A stretch of 32,560 nucleotides of DNA from Bacteroidales bacterium (GTDB taxonomy: Bacteria; Bacteroidota; Bacteroidia; Bacteroidales; UBA932): the NCBI GenBank assembly GCA_017454905.1, contig JAFTCB010000003.1, positions 1 to 32,560 on the forward strand, given 5' to 3'. Below are positions 6,341 to 15,845 of this stretch, one piece after another; position 1 is the first letter of the stretch; each line of letters starts with the position of its first letter. Both the position numbers and the translations under genes were made by a program. Below the pieces are notes generated by a model. It made no database searches, was not told where the DNA came from, and saw nothing but the letters and a program-made list of their open reading frames with translations.

Positions 6341-9169
6341 TTATTTCGCGTACTCCGTAGCGAAATAATTACCCTTTCTGGCGTAGGGGATCCCCTCCTT
6401 CATCCACACCGGCTCCGGGGCGCCCTGGAGGTAGTGGTCGAAGAACTGCTGCAGGCGGATTGAGAGATCCTTGCAGTTGCGCCGCTCCAGCAGGTTGTGC
6501 GCCTCGTCGTTGTACTCCAGCAGCCAGGCCGGCTTGCCCAGGCGCCGCAGGCTCATGAAGAACTCGATGCCCTGGTACCAGGGCACGGCACCGTCCGCGT
6601 CGTTGTGCATGATGAGCACCGGCGTGGTCACGTTGGGTGCATGGAAGACGGGGGAATTCTCGATATACAGATCCAGGCCGCCGTCCTCCCAGAGGGTCTT
6701 GCCGATGCGGCTCTGGCCGTGTTCGTACTGGCCGATGCGGCTGCTGCCGGACTCCCAGCGGATGCCGCCGTAGGCGCTCGTCATGTTGCCCACCGGAGCG
6801 CCGGCGCCCGCCGCCGCGAACATGTCCGTGCGCGTGACGAGGTAGGCGGTCTGGTAGCCGCCCCAGCTCTGGCCCTGGATGGCCATCTTGTCCTTGTTGA
6901 TGAAGGGGAACTGGCGGCACATCGCCTCCGCGCCCGCGCAGATGCAGTTCCAGGCGCTCTCGCCCGGATGGCCGTCCTTGTAGACGATGTCCGGGATGAA
7001 CACCACGTAGCCGCGGCTCACATAGAAGGGAATGTTGACGGTCGAACGGCTCGGCGCCGGAGCGCGGTAGTCGAAGAGCGTCTCTGAATACTTCTCGTAG
7101 AAATAGACCATCATCGGGTACTTGCCCGACTTGTCCAGGCCGTCCGGCGTGAAGAGCAGGCCGTCCAGCGGGGTGCCGTCATAGGCCTCCCAGTGCACCA
7201 GCTGCACATCGCCCCAGCGGTAATCCGCCTGCTGGGGATTGATGGCGGTCAGTTTCCGCTCGCCGGACCAGTCGCCGCCGGCGACATAGAGATCCATCGG
7301 ATGGCGGAAATCGCCCTTGAGATACGCCAGAACATCGGCGTTCTCCGCCTTGGTCAGCTGGGTGAACGATTTCTCCGCCAGGAAGCCCTGCGGCTCGCCC
7401 GGACGCGTGATGTCCACCGTCGCAAAGCCGTTCTGCTTGGTCGTCTCGTCGAACGCGCTCAGGCGGATGCTGCCCCTGGCGGGCAGGTTGTTGATATTCT
7501 GCAGGAGATAGGGATTCTCCTTGCGGTCCAGGTTGACGACGCGGTAGTCCACCTTGTTGCGGCGGCCGGCGCCGGCGGTCAGGCACTCCGCCTTCCGCCC
7601 GTCGGGCTGGAACTTCCAGACATCGTAGCGGTCGCTGAGCAACAGGGCCTCGTCCTCACCCACCCAGGACGGGGTGCCGACCGGCGTATATCCACCCAAC
7701 GGGTGGTCGTCCAGCTCGTCCCAGAAATTCACCCCGGTCGCACCGGTCAGGTTGACCAGCGCGTCGGTGGCGAGGTTCCAGCTGTACCAGTTGCCGTCCT
7801 CGGGGTTGAACCAGGCGAGGTACTTGCCGTACGGGGACGGGATGGCATAGCCGGCGGCGCCTTCGCGCAGCGTCCGGCGGCTGCCGTCACGCAGGCTCAC
7901 CACGGCGATGTCCGCGCGGCTCTCGGCGGCCCACATGTTGTCGATGGCATACTTCTCCGTATCCGTGGAGAGGGCATAATCCGCCTCGCCCCCGTTGAAG
8001 AAGTTGATGCGGTCGGAAGGGTTGCGGGACAGGACCACGAGCTTGCCCGGCGCGTCCAGGGCCACCGCGGCGCGCAGGCTGCGGGTGCGGTTCCGGGCCA
8101 CCTTGTCCATCGGCGGCACGTTCTGCTTGTTCCAGACCCAGATGTCCAGCCCTGCGGCCTCGAAATCATAGACCGTCGTATCTTTGGCGGGATAGTACTC
8201 CGACAGGTTGAGAAGCACGCGGGAAGCGCGGTTGGAGAACTCCGGACGGCTGGCGGCGCCGACGACCCAGCCCTCGGGCAGGTCGTCGCAGTCCTGCGAG
8301 AGCAACTCGCAGGTCTGCCAGGCCGTCACGGCCGGGGCGCGCCGCGTCGCCTTGACCTGTACCTTCTCCTGCGCGAGGTAGATGCCGTGGCGGGGCGTCC
8401 CGTCGGTCTTCTCCTCCTGGTCCGTCGCCGTGAAGAGCAGCTTGTCGCCCGCGTCGCTGAATTCCAGATTATCATAGGTCTTGCGGCCGCTGGACAGGGT
8501 ATCGATGCTCCCCTTCGCGAAATCGTACAGGATCACCGCGCTGCGCGACAGCGAATCCTTCTCCTCCTTGGCGGTGATGACCGCCAGGCGCGAACCAGAC
8601 CTGGACGCCTCGAAATCCGACACGTTCTTCAGCGTGTCCACCGCCGCGGTGGCGGTATTGATCACGAGCAGGCTCTTGGACTTGCGGTCCTTGACCTCCT
8701 GGGCGGCGAACAGATACAGCGCCCCGTCATAGCCCAGGTCGGTGCTGCCGTCGGCGCCGATGATCTCCCACGCGAGCGTGCGCAGGTCCACCTTGGCGAG
8801 GCTGTCCTTGGGCTGCTCGTCCTTTTTCTTCTTGTCGATCCTGGCCTGGCGTGTCTCGGCAAAAGGCGCCTTGACCGTGAAAAGACCCCAGGTCGCATCC
8901 TGGGCCCACTTCAGGCCCGTACCGCGTGCGACGGCGAGTTCCGCACCCGTCTTGAGGTTCTTGATATACAGCGTGCCGTCCCCCTCCTGCGGGTTCACCT
9001 CGTAACTGACGAGTCCCCCGTCGGGGGTCAGTTTCACGGAGCGGACGGACTGCCATCCGTCATAGACATCATGGTCGAGGGGTTTCTTCTGGGCCCACGC
9101 GGAGCCGCCGGCGGCACAAAATACAACTGCAACCGAAATAGCAACAAGCGAGAATCTATTCATTTTCAT
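6341..9169 (-). CDS. Large S9 prolyl-oligopeptidase-family peptidase, secreted
   Basis: The 942-residue protein starts with a signal peptide (cleavage near AWAQ at about 27; starting at the second Met, 9163, is equally possible). A long N-terminal beta-propeller region (about 40-650) precedes an alpha/beta-hydrolase domain. The triad is readable: Ser768 in GQSWGGY, Asp859 in HNDADGAVP and His891 in NDEAHNL. It is about 120 residues longer than the DPP-IV-type enzyme at 869-3343 and clearly a different subfamily. It probably hydrolyses short peptides in the periplasm. The stretch KKKKDEQPKDSLAKVD near residue 112-127 is a charged insertion in the propeller. It is divergent from the trp operon, with the regulatory region between (9170-9262), and ends at the palindrome pair 6239-6320. 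Substrate specificity is not predictable here. Confidence 0.88.
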   Translation of the reverse strand: MKMNRFSLVAISVAVVFCAAGGSAWAQKKPLDHDVYDGWQSVRSVKLTPDGGLVSYEVNPQEGDGTLYIKNLKTGAELAVARGTGLKWAQDATWGLFTVKAPFAETRQARIDKKKKDEQPKDSLAKVDLRTLAWEIIGADGSTDLGYDGALYLFAAQEVKDRKSKSLLVINTATAAVDTLKNVSDFEASRSGSRLAVITAKEEKDSLSRSAVILYDFAKGSIDTLSSGRKTYDNLEFSDAGDKLLFTATDQEEKTDGTPRHGIYLAQEKVQVKATRRAPAVTAWQTCELLSQDCDDLPEGWVVGAASRPEFSNRASRVLLNLSEYYPAKDTTVYDFEAAGLDIWVWNKQNVPPMDKVARNRTRSLRAAVALDAPGKLVVLSRNPSDRINFFNGGEADYALSTDTEKYAIDNMWAAESRADIAVVSLRDGSRRTLREGAAGYAIPSPYGKYLAWFNPEDGNWYSWNLATDALVNLTGATGVNFWDELDDHPLGGYTPVGTPSWVGEDEALLLSDRYDVWKFQPDGRKAECLTAGAGRRNKVDYRVVNLDRKENPYLLQNINNLPARGSIRLSAFDETTKQNGFATVDITRPGEPQGFLAEKSFTQLTKAENADVLAYLKGDFRHPMDLYVAGGDWSGERKLTAINPQQADYRWGDVQLVHWEAYDGTPLDGLLFTPDGLDKSGKYPMMVYFYEKYSETLFDYRAPAPSRSTVNIPFYVSRGYVVFIPDIVYKDGHPGESAWNCICAGAEAMCRQFPFINKDKMAIQGQSWGGYQTAYLVTRTDMFAAAGAGAPVGNMTSAYGGIRWESGSSRIGQYEHGQSRIGKTLWEDGGLDLYIENSPVFHAPNVTTPVLIMHNDADGAVPWYQGIEFFMSLRRLGKPAWLLEYNDEAHNLLERRNCKDLSIRLQQFFDHYLQGAPEPVWMKEGIPYARKGNYFATEYAK

Positions 9170-9212
9170 CCGTTTTTCGGGGACACAAGATACGAAAAAA
9201 GTGCAGTTTTTC

Positions 9213-9243
9213 CTTGCATTTCCGAATGCAATTCATACATTTG
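9213..9243 (+). promoter_or_regulatory. trp operon promoter
   Basis: CTTG (9213-9216), 19 bases of spacer and TACATTTG (9236-9243) match the Bacteroidetes -33/-7 pattern with a perfect -7 box. The same CTTG-N19-TAnnTTTG layout is found before tRNA-Ser (31441-31471). Transcription should begin near 9247-9250, just before the leader peptide. Confidence 0.65.
9214..9231. promoter_or_regulatory. Candidate operator palindrome inside the trp promoter
   Basis: TTGCATT (9214-9220) and AATGCAA (9225-9231) form a perfect 7-base inverted repeat around TCCG. It covers the -33 element and most of the spacer of the trp promoter, where a bound repressor would block RNA polymerase. No regulator gene is adjacent, so the binding protein is unknown. 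Confidence 0.45.
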
Positions 9244-9250
9244 CAGAAGA

Positions 9251-9319
9251 ATGAAGACACGCATGAACGCATATTGGTGGTGGCGCCTGTTACAACTCCC
9301 AGAAGTCGTAAGAGGTTGA
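9251..9319 (+). CDS. trpL: trp operon leader peptide with three consecutive Trp codons
   Basis: A 22-codon frame reads M-K-T-R-M-N-A-Y-W-W-W-R-L-L-Q-L-P-E-V-V-R-G and stops at TGA 9317-9319. Codons 9275-9283 are TGG TGG TGG. Tryptophan is rare, so three in a row between a promoter and a hairpin before trp genes is the signature of a ribosome-stalling leader. The promoter predicts a start site near 9247-9250, so ATG 9251 would be almost leaderless and the internal ATG at 9263 (18 codons, starting MNAYWWW) is an alternative start. A weak stem (9286-9293 with 9308-9315, 7 of 8 pairs) lies just after the Trp codons and would be melted or covered by a translating ribosome. It should act only in cis to tune trpB-A to charged tRNA-Trp. 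Confidence 0.8.
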   Translation: MKTRMNAYWWWRLLQLPEVVRG

Positions 9320-9359
9320 CGCTCCGTATGTGTATCTGACAAGTATCCAGAATAACTAC

Positions 9360-9390
9360 AAGGGCCCTGCCGCGATGCGACAGGGCCCTT
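9360..9390 (+). terminator. Attenuator terminator hairpin before trpB
   Basis: AAGGGCCCTG (9360-9369) and CAGGGCCCTT (9381-9390) are perfect 10-base arms around an 11-base loop, followed by TCTC. It lies 40 bases after the leader-peptide stop and 35 bases before the trpB start, the expected place for an attenuator. The U-tract is short, as often in Bacteroidetes. An antiterminator pairing that excludes this stem was not found by eye. Confidence 0.7.
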
Positions 9391-9425
9391 TCTCAATCCC
9401 CGGACAATCAAACAACAAAAAGAAT

Positions 9426-10606
<1,181 letters not shown>

Positions 10607-10610
<4 letters not shown>

Positions 10611-12001
10611 GCACACCCTTCCGCTATACCCTCGTCAGCCGGCCGCTGCCCGGCGACCTGCACACCCCCGTGTCGGCCTACCTGCGCCTGCGGGATGCCT
10701 CCACCCGCTCCATCCTGATGGAGAGCAGCGACTACCACACCGGACGCGATTCGCGCTCCTTCATCGCGCTGGAGCCGATTGCCGAGGTGGGCATCGCGCA
10801 CGGCACCGGCTTCTGCCATTTCCCGGACGGGAGCTCCTCCGGACGCGCGATTTCCCGCGACTTCACCGCCGACGCGCTGATCCGCAGCTTCATGGATGCC
10901 TTTTCCTTTGACAGGCAGGATGTGTCTCTCTGGGGATTCACGAGCTTCAACGCCGTCCGCTATTTCGAGGACATCCCTGTCAAGGACGAGACACGCGCGG
11001 AAAACGACGCGCCGGACCTGCTCTACATCCTGTTCCGTTTCACGCTCGAATTCGACCATTTCCGCAACCGGCTGACCCTGCACGAACTGGTCCCGGAAGG
11101 CGCAGGAGTCGAGTCCGCCCGCATCGAGCGCCTGCTGGGGCGTGCCGCCGCCAACCTGTATGACTTCCGCGCCGTGGGCGCGGTCAGCTCGCCGCTCACG
11201 GATGAGCAGCATCGGGAGAACATCCGCCGCGGGATCGCCCATTGCCGCCGCGGCGATGTCTTCCAGGTCGTGCTGTCCCGCCGCTTCGTCCAGCGTTACG
11301 AGGGGGACGATTTCCAGCTCTACCGCGCGCTGCGGAGCATCAACCCGTCGCCGTACCTGTTCTACATGGACTTCGGCGGCTACCGTATCCTCGGATCCTC
11401 CCCCGAGACGCATTGCCGCGTCGAGGGCGGACGCGCCTTCATCGACCCCATCGCGGGCACGACCCGGCGCACCGGCGACGACGCCGCAGACGCACGGGGT
11501 GCGGAATTCCTGCGGAACGACCCCAAGGAGAATGCCGAACACGTGATGCTGGTGGACCTGGCACGCAACGACCTCTCGCGCAACTGCCACGGCGTCCAGG
11601 TGGATTTCTACAAAGAACTGCAATACTACTCCCACGTGATCCACCTGGTCAGCCGCGTCAGCGGGACGCTCGACGAAGGCACCGACCCGGTCCGCTCCTT
11701 CATCGACACCTTCCCCGCCGGGACGCTCTCCGGCGCCCCGAAGGTCCGCGCCATGCAGATCATCTCGGAGCTGGAGCCCCACAACCGCGGTGCGTACGGG
11801 GGCTGCGTCGGGAGCCTCTCTTTCGACGGATCGCTCAACCAGGCCATCACCATCCGCTCGTTCGTCAGCCGCGGCGGGGAACTCTGGTTCCAGGCCGGCG
11901 GCGGCATCGTCGCCGCGAGCGACCCGGAATATGAACTTCAGGAAGTAAACAACAAACTCGGCGCGCTCCGCAAAGCCATCGAGCTCGCCGCCCGATTCTA
12001 G
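10607..12001 (+). CDS. trpE: Anthranilate synthase component I
   Basis: The 464-residue protein converts chorismate to anthranilate with ammonia delivered by TrpG. The chorismate-binding signature is complete: VMLVDLARND, GTLSGAPKV, IISELEP, YGGCVG and a C-terminal IRSF-type strand. Near the N-terminus, ILMESSD carries Glu39-Ser40, the conserved pair of the tryptophan feedback site (Ser40 is the known feedback-resistance position in Salmonella TrpE), so allosteric inhibition by Trp is expected. The start overlaps trpB by four bases (ATGA), implying translational coupling; trpG follows after seven bases. The length is slightly below proteobacterial TrpE (about 520) but normal for Bacteroidetes. 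Confidence 0.96.
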
Positions 12002-12008
12002 CAGCCCT

Positions 12009-12581
12009 ATGAAAATCATCATGATCGACAACTACGACTCGTTCACCTGGAATCTGGTGCACCTCGTCAAGGAACAGGGCGCAGACATCCGCGTCCTGCG
12101 CAACGACCGCTTCGACCTGGAAGAACTCGCAGACTGCGACAAGATCATGCTCTCCCCGGGCCCCGGCGTCCCCGCGGAAGCCGGACTGCTCTGCGATGTG
12201 ATCCGCCGCTACGCGTCCTCCAAACCCATCCTGGGCATCTGCCTGGGCGAACAGGCCATCGGCGAAGTATTCGGCGGCACGCTCGTCAACCTGGACCAGG
12301 TCTTCCACGGCGTGCAGACCCCCTGCCGCGTGGCCGCGGAAGATTACCTCTTCGCCGGCCTGCCGGCGGAATTCCCCGTAGGGCGCTACCACTCCTGGGT
12401 GGTGGACGGCGCCTCGCTGCCCGGCTGTCTGGAGACGACCGCCCTCAGCCCGGAAGGACAGGTGATGGCCCTGCGCCACCGCAGCCTGGACGTACGCGGA
12501 CTGCAGTTCCACCCCGAAAGCGTACTCACCCCGGACGGGGCCCACATCATTTCCAATTGGATCAATCATCAAAACCGTTAG
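12009..12581 (+). CDS. trpG: Anthranilate synthase component II, glutamine amidotransferase
   Basis: The 190-residue class-I amidotransferase hydrolyses glutamine and channels ammonia to TrpE. The catalytic triad is Cys78 in GICLGEQAI, His168 and Glu170 in QFHPES. DNYDSFTWNL and SPGPGVP are standard. The usual GxCLGHQ is GICLGEQ here. The protein is a stand-alone TrpG, not fused to TrpD. It sits between trpE (7-base gap) and trpD (3-base gap). A dual role as PabA for folate synthesis is possible, since no other amidotransferase is visible here, but that is inference. Confidence 0.95.
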   Translation: MKIIMIDNYDSFTWNLVHLVKEQGADIRVLRNDRFDLEELADCDKIMLSPGPGVPAEAGLLCDVIRRYASSKPILGICLGEQAIGEVFGGTLVNLDQVFHGVQTPCRVAAEDYLFAGLPAEFPVGRYHSWVVDGASLPGCLETTALSPEGQVMALRHRSLDVRGLQFHPESVLTPDGAHIISNWINHQNR

Positions 12582-12584
12582 TAT

Positions 12585-13580
12585 ATGAAAACCTATCTGA
12601 ACCAACTCATCGAGGGAGAGAGCCTCTCCCGCTCCCAGACCCACGACATCCTGCTCGGCATCACACGGCAGGAATACAACGAGTGCCAGATTGCAGCCTT
12701 GCTGATGACGCTCCAGACCCGCGGCGTGACCGTAGACGAACTGCTTGGCTTCCGCGACGGGCTGATCGAGACCGGACGGCACATCGACCTGTCGGACTAC
12801 AACACGCTCGACATCGTGGGCACGGGCGGAGACGGCAAGAACACGTTCAACATCTCCACCTGCGCGGCTTTCGTCATTGCCGGAGCCGGCTACAAAGTCA
12901 GCAAGCACGGCAACGGCGCCAGCACCTCCGTCAGCGGCGCCAGCACCGTCCTGGAACAGCACGGCGTCAAGTTCAGTGCCGACCCGGACGTGCTCCGGCG
13001 CTCCCTGGACGAGGCCGGCATCTGCTATTTCCACGCCCCGCTCTTCGCCTACGGGATGAAATTCGTGGGGCCGGTCCGCCGGGCCCTCGGCGTCCCCACC
13101 TGCTTCAACCTGCTGGGACCGCTCGTCAACCCCTGCCAGCCCCGGAATTCCCTGCACGGTACAGCCACGCAGGCCCAGCAGCGCCTCTATGTCCGGGCAC
13201 ACCAGAAGCTCGGAGACAATTTCGGCGTGATCACCAGCTACGACGGCTATGACGAGATCTCGCTGACCTCGGGTTTCAAGCTCGTGACCCCGCACTTCGA
13301 GAAGGTTTTCACGCCCAAGGACCTGGGCCTCAACTACGTGGAGCCGAAGGACATCTACGGCGGAGCGACGGCAGCCGAGGCGGCACGCATCTTCGACGCC
13401 GTGCTCGAAGGTACCGCTTCGGAAGCCCAGACTTCCGTGATCCTCGCCAACGCAGCCTGCGGCATCTCCATCATCGACCGCAACCTCTCGGTCGAAGAAT
13501 CCATCGCCCTGTGCCGCGAATCGCTGGAAAGCGGCGCCGCCCGCAAGGCATTCAAGCGCTTTGTCGCAATCAACAGTTAA
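12585..13580 (+). CDS. trpD: Anthranilate phosphoribosyltransferase
   Basis: The 331-residue enzyme transfers phosphoribosyl from PRPP to anthranilate. The PRPP/magnesium loop GTGGDGKNTFN, the KHGNGASTS-like anthranilate segment KHGNGAST and GPLVNPCQP are all present. The protein has the normal family length with an N-terminal helical domain (about 1-65) and an alpha/beta domain. It is followed by an 84-base A/T-rich gap before trpC, the only sizeable break in the operon. Confidence 0.96.
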   Translation: MKTYLNQLIEGESLSRSQTHDILLGITRQEYNECQIAALLMTLQTRGVTVDELLGFRDGLIETGRHIDLSDYNTLDIVGTGGDGKNTFNISTCAAFVIAGAGYKVSKHGNGASTSVSGASTVLEQHGVKFSADPDVLRRSLDEAGICYFHAPLFAYGMKFVGPVRRALGVPTCFNLLGPLVNPCQPRNSLHGTATQAQQRLYVRAHQKLGDNFGVITSYDGYDEISLTSGFKLVTPHFEKVFTPKDLGLNYVEPKDIYGGATAAEAARIFDAVLEGTASEAQTSVILANAACGISIIDRNLSVEESIALCRESLESGAARKAFKRFVAINS

Positions 13581-13664
13581 CTCGTGGCAAGCAAGTCGCT
13601 ATCTATCAATATTTTATATTAATAGCCCCTCTCTTTCCGACAGAGGGCCAATTCAAACAACTGA

Positions 13665-14441
13665 ATGAACAGCTATTCATTACATACCACAGATATCTTG
13701 GCGCAGATTATCGGGACCAAGCGGCAGGAACTGGCCGCCCGGCGCCGGCAAGTTCCGGATGCTCCCGGAGCGCCGGGCGGCCGCTCGCTGAAGCAGGTCC
13801 TGCTGTCCTCTCCGACGGGCATCATCGCCGAGTTCAAGCGCAAGTCGCCTTCGAAGGGCTGGATCCACCCCGACGCCGTACCGGAGGAGGTGGTCCCGGC
13901 CTACGCGGCGGCCGGCGCGGCCGCGCTCAGCATCCTCACCGACGAGACCTATTTCGGCGGCAGCCTCGACTTCATCCGACGGGTGCGTCCGCTCGTGGAC
14001 ATCCCCATCCTGCGCAAGGACTTCATCATCGACCCCGTCCAGCTCGTCGAAGCCAGTCAGGCGGGAGCCGACGCCGTGCTGCTTATCGCCGCCTGCCTGA
14101 GCCGGAGCGACTGCGCCGCCCTGACCGCCGAGGCCCACCGTCTCGGGCTCGAAGTCCTGCTGGAGATCCACGACAGGACAGAACTGGACTACATCACTCC
14201 GGAGATAGATGTCGTAGGGGTGAACAACCGCCATCTCGGATCTTTCGTCACGGACGTGCAGACCTCCTTCGACCTGGCGCCCGAGCTGCACGGACTCTTC
14301 ATTTCCGAGAGCGGCATCAGCGATCCGGCCACGGTGCGGGCGCTGCGCGCCGAAGGATTCCGCGGCTTCCTGATGGGGGAGAATTTCATGAAACAACCCG
14401 ACCCGGGCGCAGCCCTGGCCACTTTCCTGCAAGCCCTATGA
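13665..14441 (+). CDS. trpC: Indole-3-glycerol-phosphate synthase
   Basis: The 258-residue (beta/alpha)8 enzyme closes the indole ring of CdRP with loss of CO2 and water. The catalytic lysine segment AEFKRKSPSKG, the strand ILRKDFIID, and ESGISDP for phosphate binding are clear. It is not fused to TrpF, unlike in enteric bacteria; trpF begins within its stop codon (ATGA overlap at 14438-14441). The start at 13665 follows an A/T-rich 84-base gap with no Shine-Dalgarno site. Confidence 0.96.
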   Translation: MNSYSLHTTDILAQIIGTKRQELAARRRQVPDAPGAPGGRSLKQVLLSSPTGIIAEFKRKSPSKGWIHPDAVPEEVVPAYAAAGAAALSILTDETYFGGSLDFIRRVRPLVDIPILRKDFIIDPVQLVEASQAGADAVLLIAACLSRSDCAALTAEAHRLGLEVLLEIHDRTELDYITPEIDVVGVNNRHLGSFVTDVQTSFDLAPELHGLFISESGISDPATVRALRAEGFRGFLMGENFMKQPDPGAALATFLQAL

Positions 14442-15061
14442 TCAACAACAAACTCGTCAAAGTCTGCGGGATGACCGAAGGGGAAAACATCCGCGAGGTC
14501 GAAGCCCTGGGGGTGGACCTGATCGGCTTCATCTTTTACCCGGGATCCCCGCGCTTCGTGCGGGAAGTCCCCTCCTACCTGCCCCGGAAAGCCGGCCGGG
14601 TGGGTGTATTCGTGGATGCAGCCCGCGAGGAAATCCTGCGCCGCCACAAGACCTTCCGCTTCGACTATGTCCAGCTCCACGGCAGCGAATCGCCAGAGTT
14701 CTGCGCGCAACTGCGCGAACGGGACGGGCTGCGCGTCATCAAGGCCTTCGGCATCGCAGACGAAGACGTGCGCAACACCGTCGCCGGCTACGAAGGCACC
14801 TGCGACCTGTTCCTGTTCGACACCAAGACCCCCGGCCACGGCGGCAGCGGACGGCGCTTCGACTGGTCCGTCATGGATGATTACGAAGAGAAGACCCGCT
14901 TCATCCTGAGCGGAGGCATCGGCATGGACACGGTGGCGACCCTCCACGACTTCATTTACCCCTTCCTCGCGGGATTCGACCTCAACAGCCGTTTCGAGAC
15001 GGCCCCGGGCATCAAGGACCCCGAATTATTGGAAATCTTTATGGAAAACCTGCAACGATAA
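14438..15061 (+). CDS. trpF: Phosphoribosylanthranilate isomerase
   Basis: The 207-residue TIM-barrel enzyme performs the Amadori rearrangement of PRA to CdRP. The catalytic base is Cys10 in KVCGM, and the acid is the Asp in LFDTKTPGHGG; FILSGGI forms part of the phosphate site. GFIFYPGSPRFV is typical of Bacteroidetes TrpF. The start ATG overlaps the trpC stop by four bases and trpA starts four bases after the TAA, so translation of the three genes is probably coupled. Confidence 0.95.
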   Translation: MINNKLVKVCGMTEGENIREVEALGVDLIGFIFYPGSPRFVREVPSYLPRKAGRVGVFVDAAREEILRRHKTFRFDYVQLHGSESPEFCAQLRERDGLRVIKAFGIADEDVRNTVAGYEGTCDLFLFDTKTPGHGGSGRRFDWSVMDDYEEKTRFILSGGIGMDTVATLHDFIYPFLAGFDLNSRFETAPGIKDPELLEIFMENLQR

Positions 15062-15065
15062 GAAA

Positions 15066-15845
15066 ATGAACCGCATAGACAGACTTTTCAACAGCAGCCC
15101 CAAACGCTTGCTCTCCATCTACTTCTGCGCCGGAGCACCCACCCCGGACGGCACGGCGGAAGTCATCCGGACCCTGGCCCGCGAAGGCGTGGACATGATC
15201 GAGATCGGCATCCCGTTCAGCGACCCGATGGCGGACGGTCCCGTGATCCAGGAAGCCGCCACGCAGGCCCTGCGCGGCGGCATGACCCTCGAGAAACTCT
15301 TCTCCCAACTGGAAGGGATCCGCGAGGGCGTGGACATCCCCCTCATCCTGATGGGCTACCTCAACCCCGTATTCCGTTTCGGTTTCGAGCGCTTCTGCCG
15401 GCGCTGCGTGGAGGTGGGCGTGGACGGGATGATCATCCCGGACCTCCCGTTCAAAGACTATATGGAGAACTACAAAGCCACCGCAGAACGCTACGGGCTG
15501 CGCTTCATCATGCTGATCACCCCGGAGACCTCCGAGGAGCGGGTGCGGCTGATCGACGCGAACACCTCCGGCTTCATCTACATGGTCTCCTCTGCCGCCA
15601 CGACCGGCGCCCAGAAGGACTTTGACGCGCAGAAGCAGGCTTATTTCAAAAGAATCGACGACATGCACCTGCGCATCCCGCGCATGGTCGGTTTCGGGAT
15701 CAGCAACAGCCAGACCTTCGATGCCGCCTGTGAGTATGCTTCCGGCGGGATCATCGGCAGCCGTTTCGTCAGCCTGCTCAAAGAATCGGGCGGTGATGCC
15801 CAAAAGGCCATCCGGCAACTGAAATCGGATATCGGGATGGACTAG
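15066..15845 (+). CDS. trpA: Tryptophan synthase alpha subunit
   Basis: The 259-residue TIM-barrel subunit cleaves indole-3-glycerol phosphate and passes indole to TrpB. The catalytic pair is Glu46 in MIEIGIPFSDP and Asp57 in MADGP. YMVSSAATTGAQ and GFGISN are part of the phosphate-binding site. It is the last gene of the operon. Its TAG (15843-15845) lies within CTAG, whose complement supplies the TAG of the opposing gltA, so no space remains for a terminator between the two operons. Confidence 0.96.
   Translation: MNRIDRLFNSSPKRLLSIYFCAGAPTPDGTAEVIRTLAREGVDMIEIGIPFSDPMADGPVIQEAATQALRGGMTLEKLFSQLEGIREGVDIPLILMGYLNPVFRFGFERFCRRCVEVGVDGMIIPDLPFKDYMENYKATAERYGLRFIMLITPETSEERVRLIDANTSGFIYMVSSAATTGAQKDFDAQKQAYFKRIDDMHLRIPRMVGFGISNSQTFDAACEYASGGIIGSRFVSLLKESGGDAQKAIRQLKSDIGMD

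Noticed and set aside
7193-9319. A 708-codon plus-strand frame opposite the large S9 peptidase
   Set aside because: Most of it is a shadow of the S9 gene. Only its last 22 codons, after the trp promoter, are real, as the trp leader peptide.
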